Positions 15,368-24,209 of a stretch of 64,000 nt of DNA are shown one piece after another. A program made the position numbers and the translations under genes. The stretch is from a virus. The notes under the pieces are model-generated. The model did not search any database. It saw only the letters and a list, made by a program, of their open reading frames with translations, and had not been told where the DNA came from. The stretch is taken from the IMG/VR virus record IMGVR_UViG_3300013126_001527, positions 26,896 to 90,895 of that record. One strand, written 5' to 3'. How positions within the stretch are numbered: the first letter of the stretch is position 1; the number at the start of each line of letters is the position of its first letter.

Positions 15368-17665
15368 ATGATTAACAATCCAATAATTGATGCTATTATT
15401 GACCATGCTACTAATTTTGCTAAGGAAAACAAACATAGTTATGTTACACTTGAGCATCTTTTGTATGCTCTAGTCAACAGCGAAGATTTTGGAACTTTAT
15501 TGGACGATTTTGGAGTTGATGTATCAGGGTTAGAAGAAGATATTCATGAATATGTTATTAAACAAACTCATTTAGTTGATGGGTTTAACCAAGAAGTAGC
15601 CCCAAAACGTACACACAGTTTAGAACGTGTATTCAATCGTGCGTTTACTCAGGTGCTGTTCACAGCACGAGAACGAATGGAACCAATTGATTTATTCTTA
15701 AGTATTACACAAGAAACTAACAGTCATGCTGCATATTTCTTAATCAAATGGGGAGCGACTCGTAAACAGATAGTTGAGTTCTATACAAAACTTGTAGGAC
15801 AAACAGCAAACTCAGAGCGTAAAGAAAAGTCTAAAAAACCAGATGCTATTGATCGCATTTTAGATGAACATTGTACTAATTTAAACAAACAGGTGGCAGA
15901 AGGTAAGATTGATCCTGTAATTGGTCGTGAATATGAGTTAGAAGAAATAGCACAGGTACTAGCACGTAGACACAAATCAAATGTGTTAATGATAGGTGAT
16001 CCTGGTGTAGGTAAAACTGCAATCGCCGAAGGATTAGCATATAAGATTGTTAACAATCAAGTTCCTGCGTACCTAAACGATTATATCGTATATAATTTGG
16101 AAATTGGTAGTTTATTGGCCGGTAGCAAATACCGCGGTGAGTTTGAAGAAAAACTCAAAGACGTATTATATGCCCTCAATCAAAAGGGCAAAACAATTTT
16201 GTTTATCGACGAAGCACACCAAATGCATGGTGCTGGTGCAGGAAGTTCTAGTTCTGTTGATTTTGCTAACATGATCAAACCAGCACTGAGTCGAGGTAAT
16301 ATCAAAGTTATTGCCAGCACAACCTTTGAAGAATATACTAAATCTTTTGAAAAAGATCGTGCATTGATGCGTAGATTCTATAAATTATCAATCGATGAAC
16401 CTAGTCCGGCTGTGGCAAAAGAAATCTTGTTTGGGCTGCGTGGGCATTTTGAAGAGTTTCATGGTGGTGTAATAAGCGACGATGCCATTGAATCTGCTGT
16501 TGATTTAAGTGTTCGATATCAGACTGATCGTAGACTTCCGGACAAAGCCATCGATCTTATTGACATGAGTTGTGCTCGTTTGAAGATCAAGTTTGACGAG
16601 TGGGTTGTGGATAAGGAAGAAATTGTTGAGACTATTAGCAAAGCTACTAAGATCCCAATGGAGAATCTTGACAACAAAGAGTCTACCAAAACACTAACTT
16701 CATTGGATGCTAGCGTTAAAGATCGTCTATTCGGGCAAGACTCGGCAGTAGATCAAGTTTTAGAAAAAATCTATATTGCTAAAGCGGGATTAAAATCTCC
16801 AACTAAACCTGTAGGTAGTTTCTTATTTTTAGGTCCAACAGGTACTGGTAAAACAGAACTATGTAAGTTACTAAGTGAAAACCTAAGTATGAAACTAATT
16901 CGCTTTGATATGAGTGAATACCAAGAGAAACACAGTGTAGCTAAACTTATTGGTGCACCTCCGGGATATGTGGGTTACGAAGACGGTAATCTAGGTGGCG
17001 GTTTATTAATCAGCGAAGTTGAACGCAACCCACACTCAATTATCTTGTTAGATGAGATTGAGAAGGCCCACCCAGATGTAAGTAATATTCTATTGAGTAT
17101 CATGGACGAAGGCATGGTTACCAGTTCAAATGGTAAGAAAGCAGATTGCCGGCATGCTATTGTTATTATGACATCAAATTTGGGTGCTGCCGATAATGAA
17201 CGTAATAATATTGGATTTGGACGAAGCTTATCTAAAGACGGGCAAGATGATGATGCTGTTAAGAAATTCTTTAAACCAGAGTTCCGCAATCGGTTAGATG
17301 CAGTGATTAAATTTAATAAACTTGATCAGATGTCAATGAAGAAAATTGTTGTTAAATTTATCAACGAACTTAACGATCTATTGGGAGAACGTCATGTTAA
17401 AATTAATGCAACTGAATCTTTAGTAGATTATCTAGTAGAGGTTGGATTTGATTCTGCAATGGGTGCGAGACCGTTGAATCGAAAGATCAATGAATTAATT
17501 AAAGTCCCCTTAAGTAAAAAGATTCTTTTTGAAAATGTAGAACCGGGTAGCACTGTAACTGTAGATTATTTAGATAGTAATATTGTGTTTACAGTTAGCT
17601 CTCCAACTGTTAATCTATTAGAAAATAAAACAGTTGACGAACATGGTTACATTGTAGTAGAATAA
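15368..17665 (+). CDS. clpA: ClpA-like double AAA+ unfoldase with IGF loop
   Basis: A 765-residue hexameric unfoldase. Order: Clp N domain (residues 1-140), NBD1 with Walker A GDPGVGKTA near 209-217 and Walker B ILFIDEAH, NBD2 with Walker A GPTGTGKTE near 488-496 and Walker B IILLDEIEKAHP, then the D2-small domain. The ClpB middle coiled coil is absent and the length is close to that of E. coli ClpA (758). Before FFKPEFRNRLD the protein carries IGF (NNIGFGRSL, near 614), the loop by which ClpA and ClpX dock on ClpP. No ClpP gene is in this window, so use of host ClpP is inferred. Confidence 0.9.
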   Translation: MINNPIIDAIIDHATNFAKENKHSYVTLEHLLYALVNSEDFGTLLDDFGVDVSGLEEDIHEYVIKQTHLVDGFNQEVAPKRTHSLERVFNRAFTQVLFTARERMEPIDLFLSITQETNSHAAYFLIKWGATRKQIVEFYTKLVGQTANSERKEKSKKPDAIDRILDEHCTNLNKQVAEGKIDPVIGREYELEEIAQVLARRHKSNVLMIGDPGVGKTAIAEGLAYKIVNNQVPAYLNDYIVYNLEIGSLLAGSKYRGEFEEKLKDVLYALNQKGKTILFIDEAHQMHGAGAGSSSSVDFANMIKPALSRGNIKVIASTTFEEYTKSFEKDRALMRRFYKLSIDEPSPAVAKEILFGLRGHFEEFHGGVISDDAIESAVDLSVRYQTDRRLPDKAIDLIDMSCARLKIKFDEWVVDKEEIVETISKATKIPMENLDNKESTKTLTSLDASVKDRLFGQDSAVDQVLEKIYIAKAGLKSPTKPVGSFLFLGPTGTGKTELCKLLSENLSMKLIRFDMSEYQEKHSVAKLIGAPPGYVGYEDGNLGGGLLISEVERNPHSIILLDEIEKAHPDVSNILLSIMDEGMVTSSNGKKADCRHAIVIMTSNLGAADNERNNIGFGRSLSKDGQDDDAVKKFFKPEFRNRLDAVIKFNKLDQMSMKKIVVKFINELNDLLGERHVKINATESLVDYLVEVGFDSAMGARPLNRKINELIKVPLSKKILFENVEPGSTVTVDYLDSNIVFTVSSPTVNLLENKTVDEHGYIVVE

Positions 17666-17680
17666 TTTTATTAGATGTCA

Positions 17681-17719
17681 GGGCTCCGATAAATAAACAT
17701 AGTATATTATTAGGAGCCC
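17681..17719 (+). promoter_or_regulatory. RBS-sequestering hairpin with an internal late promoter
   Basis: GGGCTCC (17681-17687) can pair with GGAGCCC (17713-17719), which contains most of the AGGAG ribosome binding site of the next gene (ATG 17723). The late-promoter-like box GATAAATA (17688-17695) lies in the loop, so late mRNA starting near 17701 would lack the 5' arm and leave the site free, while readthrough mRNA from clpA could fold and block it. This is the logic known for T4 gene e and a few others. Confidence 0.6.
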
Positions 17720-17722
17720 GAA

Positions 17723-17887
17723 ATGGCAAAGTTACAAGAAGAAGTTTTAGTTATCAAAGTTAGCAAAATGTTAAAAGACAATGATGCTGAAAAAGTAATT
17801 CTAACCGCAGAAACTGTAGCAAGTTTAGAAGCAGTGGTACAAGAACTAGCAGGTGCTCACACCCTAGTTGAAATTCAAGTAGCATAA
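17723..17887 (+). CDS. Small late protein
   Basis: A 54-residue protein (MAKLQEEVLVIKVSKMLKDN, then AEKVILTAETVASLEAVVQE and a hydrophobic C-terminus). AGGAG stands 6 bp before the ATG inside a hairpin arm. The regular beta-alpha-beta look suggests a small folded domain, but the family is unknown. Confidence 0.65.
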   Translation: MAKLQEEVLVIKVSKMLKDNDAEKVILTAETVASLEAVVQELAGAHTLVEIQVA

Positions 17888-17913
17888 TTTAATTCAATAA
17901 AGAGAGATTTTCA

Positions 17914-18702
17914 ATGGCAAAGCGTATTAAACCCAACGCACCTCAGATGGTGCAAAATCAAACTGCTCCTGCACAACAGCAACAATTTGACTTTAGTAAA
18001 GTACATATTCACTTTGGTATCCCATGCTACGGTGGACAAATTACAGAACCTTGTTTTACCAGTTTCTTACGTTTTATCTTACTAGCAAGCCGTGTAGGAT
18101 TACAATGGTCGTTAGACACTATGGTTAACGAGTCACTGGTAACACGTGCTCGTAATAACTTAATGGCTAAAATGATGACCAATGACAAGGCCACACATTT
18201 TATGTTTATTGACGCAGATATTCGTTTTCAACCAGAAAGTATCCTGCAGATGATTGCCACAGACAAAGATGTAATTGGCGGATTGTATCCTAAGAAAGCC
18301 TTGCCAATTAGCTATGTAATTAACGTACAGCCCGGTACACAAATTATCAACGATCTGTTTAAGGTTGACACTATGGGCACTGGTTTTATGATGTTTAAAC
18401 GTCACGTCTACGAAAAACTAATTGCTGCGCACCCAGAATGTAAATATGTTGATGATGTGGGATTAGGCAAGCAGTTTGAACCAATGATGTATTCAATCTT
18501 TGACACGGCAATTGACGAAAAGGGACATTACCTGTCAGAAGATTGGTTGTTCTGTAGACGTTGGGCTGCACTAGGCGGCGAAATCTATGCCCACAGTAAG
18601 GTACTGTTAAATCACAGTGGTCATTATGAATTTGCTGGCGACCTAGACGTGTTAATTGGCAAGAAAAAAGCAGAGCATCCGAATCCAAATCAACCTAAGT
18701 AA
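17914..18702 (+). CDS. Glycosyltransferase, family 2-like (GT-A)
   Basis: A 262-residue enzyme with a GT-A-like layout: VHIHFGIPCYGGQITEPCFT at the nucleotide-binding start, RARNNLMAKMM, and the metal-binding D-x-D in THFMFIDADIRF (near 90-101), then GGLYPKKALP and a possible catalytic acidic stretch LSEDWLFCRRW (near 210). Phage relatives are thought to modify DNA, capsid or host surface sugars; the acceptor is unknown. A Gln/Pro-rich 28-residue leader precedes the domain. AGAGAG precedes the ATG. Confidence 0.75.
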   Translation: MAKRIKPNAPQMVQNQTAPAQQQQFDFSKVHIHFGIPCYGGQITEPCFTSFLRFILLASRVGLQWSLDTMVNESLVTRARNNLMAKMMTNDKATHFMFIDADIRFQPESILQMIATDKDVIGGLYPKKALPISYVINVQPGTQIINDLFKVDTMGTGFMMFKRHVYEKLIAAHPECKYVDDVGLGKQFEPMMYSIFDTAIDEKGHYLSEDWLFCRRWAALGGEIYAHSKVLLNHSGHYEFAGDLDVLIGKKKAEHPNPNQPK

Positions 18703-19148
18703 TGCCTTCCGAACTATTAAGTTTTCAAATTAAACTAAGCGGAACTTACTGGGATAAACTTCCAGAATTTTCCGTTTGGTTAGATGACCAAAAGATTGAT
18801 CAAAATATTCTTTCTTCCAAGGACTGCGTTGTTAATTTTGAGCAAGAACTCTGCCAAGGTGATCACTTTCTCAAAATTCGATTAGAAAATAAAGACCAAC
18901 GTACAGATACCATAGTTGAAGATGGTGCAATAATCAAAGATCTTTTACTTAATATTGAAGATATCATTATAGATGACATTAGCATAGGCGGCCTATTGTG
19001 GACTGCTGAATATCTATTAGACGAACCGCAAGAATATCAAGGAAAAACAATTTCTCAGCTCAATCATTGCGTAAATTTAGGGTGGAATGGTACTTATATT
19101 TTAAAATTTAGTAGTCCATTTTATCGATGGCTATTAGAAAAACTCTAA
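18702..19148 (+). CDS. Hypothetical beta-rich protein (possible sugar-binding fold)
   Basis: A 148-residue protein starting in a TAATG overlap with the glycosyltransferase. Alternating hydrophobic residues and a pattern of the type FSVWLDDQKI...HFLKIRLENK suggest a beta sandwich like carbohydrate-binding modules. A second protein of similar style lies at 20201-20539, also starting MP and ending in a beta strand. Function unknown; a sugar-binding role is only suggested by the neighbour. Confidence 0.5.
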   Translation: MPSELLSFQIKLSGTYWDKLPEFSVWLDDQKIDQNILSSKDCVVNFEQELCQGDHFLKIRLENKDQRTDTIVEDGAIIKDLLLNIEDIIIDDISIGGLLWTAEYLLDEPQEYQGKTISQLNHCVNLGWNGTYILKFSSPFYRWLLEKL

Positions 19149-19156
19149 ACTAAATA
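19149..19156 (+). promoter_or_regulatory. Late-promoter-like box ACTAAATA
   Basis: TAAATA core just after the previous stop, 22 bp before the ATG at 19179; AAAGG lies in the leader. Confidence 0.45.
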
Positions 19157-19178
19157 TAGTATAAACTAAAGGTTTACT

Positions 19179-20201
19179 ATGTTTTTACAGCAATTATTTG
19201 AAGCAATAGATAAAAGGCATGCGGCATTCTGTTTTGGTCGTATGAATCCACCTACTATAGGCCATGCACAATTAATCAACACCGTAGCTAAAAGTGCTGC
19301 AGGTGGCGATTACTTTATCTTTACTAGCCAAAGTCATGATGCTAAGAAAAATCCCTTAGACTACAGTACAAAAGTTAAATTCCTTAAAGCCCTATTCCCA
19401 GAATCAGCAGGTCATATTGTACAAGATGCCGGTTTAAAAACTATCATACAAGTAGCGCATTGGTTGTATGCTAAAGGTTATCGTAGTGTTACCTTTGTAG
19501 CTGGTAGCGATCGCCTAGCAGACTTTAAAGAGTTGCTAGAGAAATACAACGGAGTACAAGGTCCAAATGGTTTTTATCAATTTGACGCTATTAATTTTGT
19601 TAGTAGTGGGGATCGCGATCCTGACGGAGAAGGATTGGCCGGAGTAAGTGCTAGTGCTGCACGTGCCGCTGCTAAAGCGGGTGATGAACAGGCATTTGCA
19701 CAAGCAACTGGCGCAGGCGAATTAACTAATCAACTATATCATGCTGTACGTAAAGGTATGAACGTAACTAAAGACTTAAATGAATTTGCCACGGATGGTT
19801 TCAACGGTGGTGATGACGAGGGTTTTAGTCCAGCTATAGCAAAAATGGCAGAAGAAGATGGATTTACCAAAGGTGTTGGGCTAGCTGATGTTGCTACACT
19901 AGCACGAGCGATGGCTATAAACGCTTGGGATACGCAACACGGTGGATTGTACAAACAATATTTCGCTAAAGGGTTTAAGGAAGGTCGCTCAAATAAAGTA
20001 CAGCACGACAATAAACGTTATAATCTCAACTTAACAGTAAACAAGGATGGCTCTATCAGTCAAAGCGTAGCAGAAGATGCCAGCGGCTACATTCCAAAGA
20101 ATAAACGAGAAGCCAAAGACCCACGTTGGTCAAATGCGCTCACTGTAGACGTACACCCAGATACACCTCGTAAGAACATGAAGGCACTTGGTTTGATCTA
20201 A
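19179..20201 (+). CDS. Nucleotidyltransferase of the cytidylyltransferase-like (HIGH) superfamily
   Basis: A 340-residue protein. Residues 13-175 form a nucleotidylyltransferase domain: FGRMNPPTIGHAQLI holds the T/H-x-G-H motif, VTFVAGSDRL the central strand, and VSASAARAAAKAGDE the I-S-S/T-x-x-R-like motif. Such enzymes couple NTP to a phosphorylated substrate (for example nicotinamide mononucleotide or sugar and lipid headgroups); the substrate is unknown. The C-terminal 165 residues are unrelated and include DASGYIPKNKREAKDPRWSN. The N-terminus MFLQQLFEAID resembles a head-targeting peptide only loosely. A late box precedes it. Confidence 0.75.
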   Translation: MFLQQLFEAIDKRHAAFCFGRMNPPTIGHAQLINTVAKSAAGGDYFIFTSQSHDAKKNPLDYSTKVKFLKALFPESAGHIVQDAGLKTIIQVAHWLYAKGYRSVTFVAGSDRLADFKELLEKYNGVQGPNGFYQFDAINFVSSGDRDPDGEGLAGVSASAARAAAKAGDEQAFAQATGAGELTNQLYHAVRKGMNVTKDLNEFATDGFNGGDDEGFSPAIAKMAEEDGFTKGVGLADVATLARAMAINAWDTQHGGLYKQYFAKGFKEGRSNKVQHDNKRYNLNLTVNKDGSISQSVAEDASGYIPKNKREAKDPRWSNALTVDVHPDTPRKNMKALGLI

Positions 20202-20539
20202 TGCCGTTTGTAAATTTACAAGTAGAAGTACATTGCCAACAGCCTAACTGGGTTTCTCGTCCCCATAATTTAAAATATCAAAATCCTATATATAGAATTT
20301 ATCTAAATGGTGACTTATTTACTGAACGCACATGGATATGGGATAGTAAAAGGATCTTTATTAGCGAAGATATATGGGCTCAGTTAGGAAAAAATATATC
20401 TTATACAATCAAATTGGTTCCAGTTTTAAAGAATTCCGCTCAGGCTAAATTTAAACTAACCAATTTAGAGGTCAACGACGTTGAAGAGGTAGTATTTGAT
20501 TCTGTCAATGACTGCCAGTTAACATTTAAAATACGATAA
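20201..20539 (+). CDS. Hypothetical beta-rich protein
   Basis: A 112-residue protein in a TAATG overlap with the nucleotidyltransferase. It is beta-rich (YRIYLNGDLFTERTWIWDSK, then ISYTIKLVPVLK) and resembles the 148-residue protein at 18702 in layout. No family recognised. Confidence 0.5.
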   Translation: MPFVNLQVEVHCQQPNWVSRPHNLKYQNPIYRIYLNGDLFTERTWIWDSKRIFISEDIWAQLGKNISYTIKLVPVLKNSAQAKFKLTNLEVNDVEEVVFDSVNDCQLTFKIR

Positions 20540-20542
20540 ATA
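20535..20542 (+). promoter_or_regulatory. Late-promoter-like box GATAAATA, 6 nt before an ATG
   Basis: GATAAATA overlaps the previous stop; the next ATG (20549) follows after 6 nt with no Shine-Dalgarno sequence, so the late transcript would begin at or next to the start codon. Confidence 0.55.
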
Positions 20543-20548
20543 GATTAT

Positions 20549-20707
20549 ATGAAAATCTTTGAAGTAATTACTATTAAAGAAAATGCTAGCATAGGCTCAA
20601 CTGCTTCGGGCGGTGTTGCTACAAGCATGGGCGGCGGTGCTGGTTTTGGTACTAGTATTTTTATGCGCAGAATTCCAAAGAAAACTAAAAAGAGTAAACA
20701 AAAATGA
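20549..20707 (+). CDS. Small Gly/Ser-rich protein with targeting-like N-terminus
   Basis: A 52-residue protein: MKIFEVITIKENASIGSTAS, a Gly-rich middle (MGGGAGFGTS) and a basic end (MRRIPKKTKKSKQK). The I-x-x-I-K-E start resembles the T4 capsid-targeting peptide with an IxE cleavage site, and a basic tail would suit a DNA-associated internal head protein; both points are inference. It ends in an ATGA overlap with the next, very large gene. Confidence 0.55.
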   Translation: MKIFEVITIKENASIGSTASGGVATSMGGGAGFGTSIFMRRIPKKTKKSKQK

Positions 20708-23619
20708 ATATGAAATCCCTATTAGAAAAGATGATGAAGTTTGCCGGAGAACCTGATCAAACAGCTGGTGATCAAGTGCGCAGTTCCGAAAAGGTCAAAA
20801 AAAGTGGCAAAGACCATCCATTCAAAGGTCGATTAGTTGGCGACAGCATAGAACCGCAGACTAATATGTTAGAAGAACTTAGCCAAGAATCTAAAGACAA
20901 AAACATCGAATGGGCCTTATCAGAGGCATGGGCAGAATTTAAAGAAGCTGCATTTAAAGATACCGCAGAAAAGCGCACTACACGTAAAGGCAGTCGTCCT
21001 AGTCGAGGTCATGAGCCTGTAGCTCGTTATAAAAAAGTAGAAGAAGCCACCCAAGAAGAAATTTGGCAAGGTTGGAAAATTCGCTACGAAACCACGCCTC
21101 AAATTAAAGGACAACCACTACGTTGGATGGTATGGCACACTAAACGAGGCACAGAAAGTGCGCACGAAGGACAGGCAAATACCCCGCAAGAAGCTATCGA
21201 AGCTGCAAAAGCATGGATTCAAAGTGGTGGTAATGCTAAGGAAATCACTACTAGTACAGTAACCATCGACTTTAATGTGAAATTTGCCAACGAAATTGTC
21301 AACGGCAATGATTTTTATGCTAAAATCGTACAAGGACCAACTCTACTAGTTTCAGGTGACGCAAAACCGGGATTCAAACGTAGTCATATTCGTACACAAA
21401 AGAGTAAAGCCACACAAGACACTACGCTATTGCCAATGATTAGCCTGTCAAATTCTGAAGCAACATCTGCAGGATTAAAGGCCCACGGTCGTTATATCTT
21501 AGGCGACACACAACAAATGGAAGATGGTACACTAGCATATCCGTTAATTTATCAAAGCACAGTACAGGCCAAAGGCGATATAATGCGGTTGGGTAAACCT
21601 GGATTGACTGTAGCGATGAACCGAGAAGTTAGTGGCTTAGAAGAAACAGACCAGGGCATCAGTAAAGCTAAGGAAACTGAGTTTCATACTAAATTAGATA
21701 CCCTAGTACACGATACATTTGGTCGCCGTAAAGAAGAAATGAAAGAAGGTTGGGGTCGTGGTCATGACCGCGTTAGCCTACCAGATGAGCCAAGCACATA
21801 TTGGTCAGGTAAAGGCCAACTACAAAAAGAATACGAAGCACTGTACGATCAACTAGTCCCAGCATCAGGTGCGGCAGATACTATTGAAGGTGAAGTACTA
21901 CGTGCGGCCAGTAAGATTGTTTATCGTCACTACAACGATGGTGATGAATTTAATGCTCCAAGTTTTGGCCAACTTGAAGAATTTATTGGCAAGGTTACTA
22001 GTTACGATGACCTAGCACACAAGGCCACAGAATTCGCTCTAAAAGCCAACGGCAACTATCATCCTAACCACGGTTGGGACAGCCTAGACGTTATGGAATA
22101 CGGTCCTGAAGACAACAGTGATGACTATGATGAAGATGACGGCTGGGATGAAGAGGAAGAAGATACTAGCTGGGACCAAGATGACAATGACGAAGATTTA
22201 GATGAAAGCGATAAAGAAGAGTTCAAATCAACTTATAAAAAGTTCAACGACAAAGTTAAACAACAAAAAGAAAAAGGTGTAGCAGAAAGCTACTACAAAT
22301 ATTCTGTAAAAAATCCAGATGGTAAGGGTGGAGTATACCACAAAGCAGAACCTGGTTACACAGACCAAATTATTGCTAAAGATATTGCTAAAGCTAAAAG
22401 AGATAACCCTCGGGCTACTATTCAAGCAACTAAAGATGGTAAACCATTTGACTGGGAAGCTGTATTAGGTGAAGGTATTGTTGATAAAGTTCGTGGTGCT
22501 AATTATAAACGTCTAGCAAAACGTTCATTTGATAAAGCATACGATGCGCATCAAGACTCTATAGACGCACCAAAAACACCAGCAGAAAGAAGATCAGCAC
22601 GTGCTGAATTTAACAAACAATATGACAAAGGTGTTGCTCGTGAAAAACTTGCTAAAGAATTAGGTGAAGGTTGGGAAAGTGGTCCTGAAGAACGTGCCCC
22701 GCGTGAACGTGATCCAGATTGGGAATACGATCAACGTCGCCAAGAGAAGATGGACATTGAAGCTGAGAAAGCTCAAGCACAACGCCCACAAGAACAATAC
22801 TATACTTTAGTAGGTCGTGGTCCTAACTATGAAGCAAACTATGCGTTCCCTGGTGAATATGCTACGCAAGATGAAGCTGTGGCAGCACGTGCTCGTCTAA
22901 TGGCTGATCCTAGTACACCAAACCCACGTGACATAGGTATTAGTAAACGTACACGTTACTTAGACATTAAAGAAGGTCGTGAAACTCCTCTACGTGATAA
23001 AGAAGATTACGCTGCTAAGAAGAAAGCCTTGCAAGACATCCAGTCTGATCCAAGCACAGCGCAAGATTTAGAACTATCAGTAGAAGTTATGCGTAGACTA
23101 GCTGGCTTAAAACAACAGGCTAAAGCTATGGGCCTAGACGAAAGCCGTGCTCACAAGATTTTGGCTCGTAAATTAGCTGACATTGAACGTAAACCTACTG
23201 CTGCCGATACAGACGATGATGCAGCCCGTGCAGAGAAAGCTAAAGCTGATTATGCAAAATATGTAGCTAAGATGAAAAAAGAAAATCCTAATTTTATTCC
23301 TATGTTCAAAATAGATGAATATGGTGCAGATGCTACTACCTCTGCAACTTCGTCAACTATTGATAAAACCAAGGTAAAAGATATAGCGCAGGCAAGCCAA
23401 GCACTAAAGGCCGCAACTGGCAGTACTGCACCTGCACAAAATATTGTAAAAGCAATCGATGCTGCTAGCCAAGGAAAACCAGTTGGACAGCAGGATATGA
23501 AGGCTATAGAACCCCTAATGAAAGACATTGCTACTGTAGCTAGTGCACCTAAATTAGCAGGTCAATTTAGATCTTTAATGCAACAGGTAGATAGAGAACA
23601 AAAACTTCAAGGAAAATAA
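20704..23619 (+). CDS. Very large charged phage protein, unknown
   Basis: A 971-residue hydrophilic protein. Visible parts: a Lys/Glu-rich start, a possible small domain near residues 118-165 (WQGWKIRYETTPQ ... GQANTPQEAIEAAKAWIQ), a middle with SNSEATSAGLKAHGRYILGD, an extremely acidic stretch near 462-500 (DDYDEDDGWDEEEEDTSWD), and helical Ala/Lys/Arg-rich repeats to the end. No catalytic motif was recognised. Coupled by ATGA to the small basic protein and followed by a strong terminator. Composition fits a protein stored in the head or a large scaffold, but there is no direct evidence. Confidence 0.6.
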   Translation: MNMKSLLEKMMKFAGEPDQTAGDQVRSSEKVKKSGKDHPFKGRLVGDSIEPQTNMLEELSQESKDKNIEWALSEAWAEFKEAAFKDTAEKRTTRKGSRPSRGHEPVARYKKVEEATQEEIWQGWKIRYETTPQIKGQPLRWMVWHTKRGTESAHEGQANTPQEAIEAAKAWIQSGGNAKEITTSTVTIDFNVKFANEIVNGNDFYAKIVQGPTLLVSGDAKPGFKRSHIRTQKSKATQDTTLLPMISLSNSEATSAGLKAHGRYILGDTQQMEDGTLAYPLIYQSTVQAKGDIMRLGKPGLTVAMNREVSGLEETDQGISKAKETEFHTKLDTLVHDTFGRRKEEMKEGWGRGHDRVSLPDEPSTYWSGKGQLQKEYEALYDQLVPASGAADTIEGEVLRAASKIVYRHYNDGDEFNAPSFGQLEEFIGKVTSYDDLAHKATEFALKANGNYHPNHGWDSLDVMEYGPEDNSDDYDEDDGWDEEEEDTSWDQDDNDEDLDESDKEEFKSTYKKFNDKVKQQKEKGVAESYYKYSVKNPDGKGGVYHKAEPGYTDQIIAKDIAKAKRDNPRATIQATKDGKPFDWEAVLGEGIVDKVRGANYKRLAKRSFDKAYDAHQDSIDAPKTPAERRSARAEFNKQYDKGVAREKLAKELGEGWESGPEERAPRERDPDWEYDQRRQEKMDIEAEKAQAQRPQEQYYTLVGRGPNYEANYAFPGEYATQDEAVAARARLMADPSTPNPRDIGISKRTRYLDIKEGRETPLRDKEDYAAKKKALQDIQSDPSTAQDLELSVEVMRRLAGLKQQAKAMGLDESRAHKILARKLADIERKPTAADTDDDAARAEKAKADYAKYVAKMKKENPNFIPMFKIDEYGADATTSATSSTIDKTKVKDIAQASQALKAATGSTAPAQNIVKAIDAASQGKPVGQQDMKAIEPLMKDIATVASAPKLAGQFRSLMQQVDREQKLQGK

Positions 23620-23636
23620 CAATAATACGTCAATTA

Positions 23637-23661
23637 AAAAGGGCCCAATTTGGGCCCTTTT
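23637..23661 (+). terminator. Bidirectional rho-independent terminator between convergent genes
   Basis: AAAAGGGCCC pairs perfectly with GGGCCCTTTT around the loop AATTT, with T-rich sequence after it on the plus strand and A-rich sequence before it, so it can stop both convergent transcripts. Confidence 0.85.
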
Positions 23662-23667
23662 GTTTTT

Positions 23668-24105
23668 TTAATCATCAAAATTTTCTGGTTCTATGGCTTC
23701 TTGTTGTAACTCTCTATCCAATCGTTTGAGATAGGTCTTAGCTGATGTGAGCTTTTTAAACATGCGTGTTGCCCGTTTTTTATTCAAATATAAACAGAAC
23801 ATACCACTTTCATCTTTTTTAACTTCTGCCAGAGTATCACGTTTAAATCCAATATGTACATTATACACCGGATCAGATTGTAATAGTGTGTCAAATCCAA
23901 GAAGTATGCTATCGCCTTTTTGCCCCACTTTAACTAATTTATCATCAAATACCGCACTGATGTTGGCTTTTCGCATGATTAATGCCGCAGTTCGTGGGTC
24001 TTGAACTTGTATATAACCTTGTTCATCGACCCAAAAATCTACACCTTCTTCAAATCCATTAAATGGATCTGATATAAGATCTAATAATTCGTCAATTTGT
24101 GTCAT
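23668..24105 (-). CDS. Hypothetical protein with its own host-type promoter
   Basis: A 145-residue acidic protein (MTQIDELLDLISDPFNGFEE, later NVHIGFKRDTLAEVKKD and a basic helix KKRATRMFKKLTSAKTYLKR). The start ATG 24105 is chosen because the perfect sigma70 promoter at 24144-24172 would begin transcription near 24137, excluding the upstream in-frame start at 24141. It is an isolated minus-strand gene closed by a bidirectional terminator, an arrangement typical of an inserted single-gene unit. Function unknown. Confidence 0.6.
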   Translation of the reverse strand: MTQIDELLDLISDPFNGFEEGVDFWVDEQGYIQVQDPRTAALIMRKANISAVFDDKLVKVGQKGDSILLGFDTLLQSDPVYNVHIGFKRDTLAEVKKDESGMFCLYLNKKRATRMFKKLTSAKTYLKRLDRELQQEAIEPENFDD

Positions 24106-24143
24106 GATGTAAAATACCCATTGAGTTGTTGATAATAGCAAAC

Positions 24144-24172
24144 ATTATACATTCAAATCTAGAGTTTGTCAA
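24144..24172 (-). promoter_or_regulatory. Sigma70-type promoter, perfect consensus
   Basis: On the minus strand TTGACA (24172-24167), 17-bp spacer, TATAAT (24149-24144). Confidence 0.8.
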
Positions 24173-24185
24173 GTCTTTTTGTTTT

Positions 24186-24193
24186 GATAAATA
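24186..24193 (+). promoter_or_regulatory. Late-promoter-like box GATAAATA
   Basis: GATAAATA, 16 bp before the ATG at 24210. Confidence 0.5.
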
Positions 24194-24209
24194 TCATATA
24201 AGCACAAGT

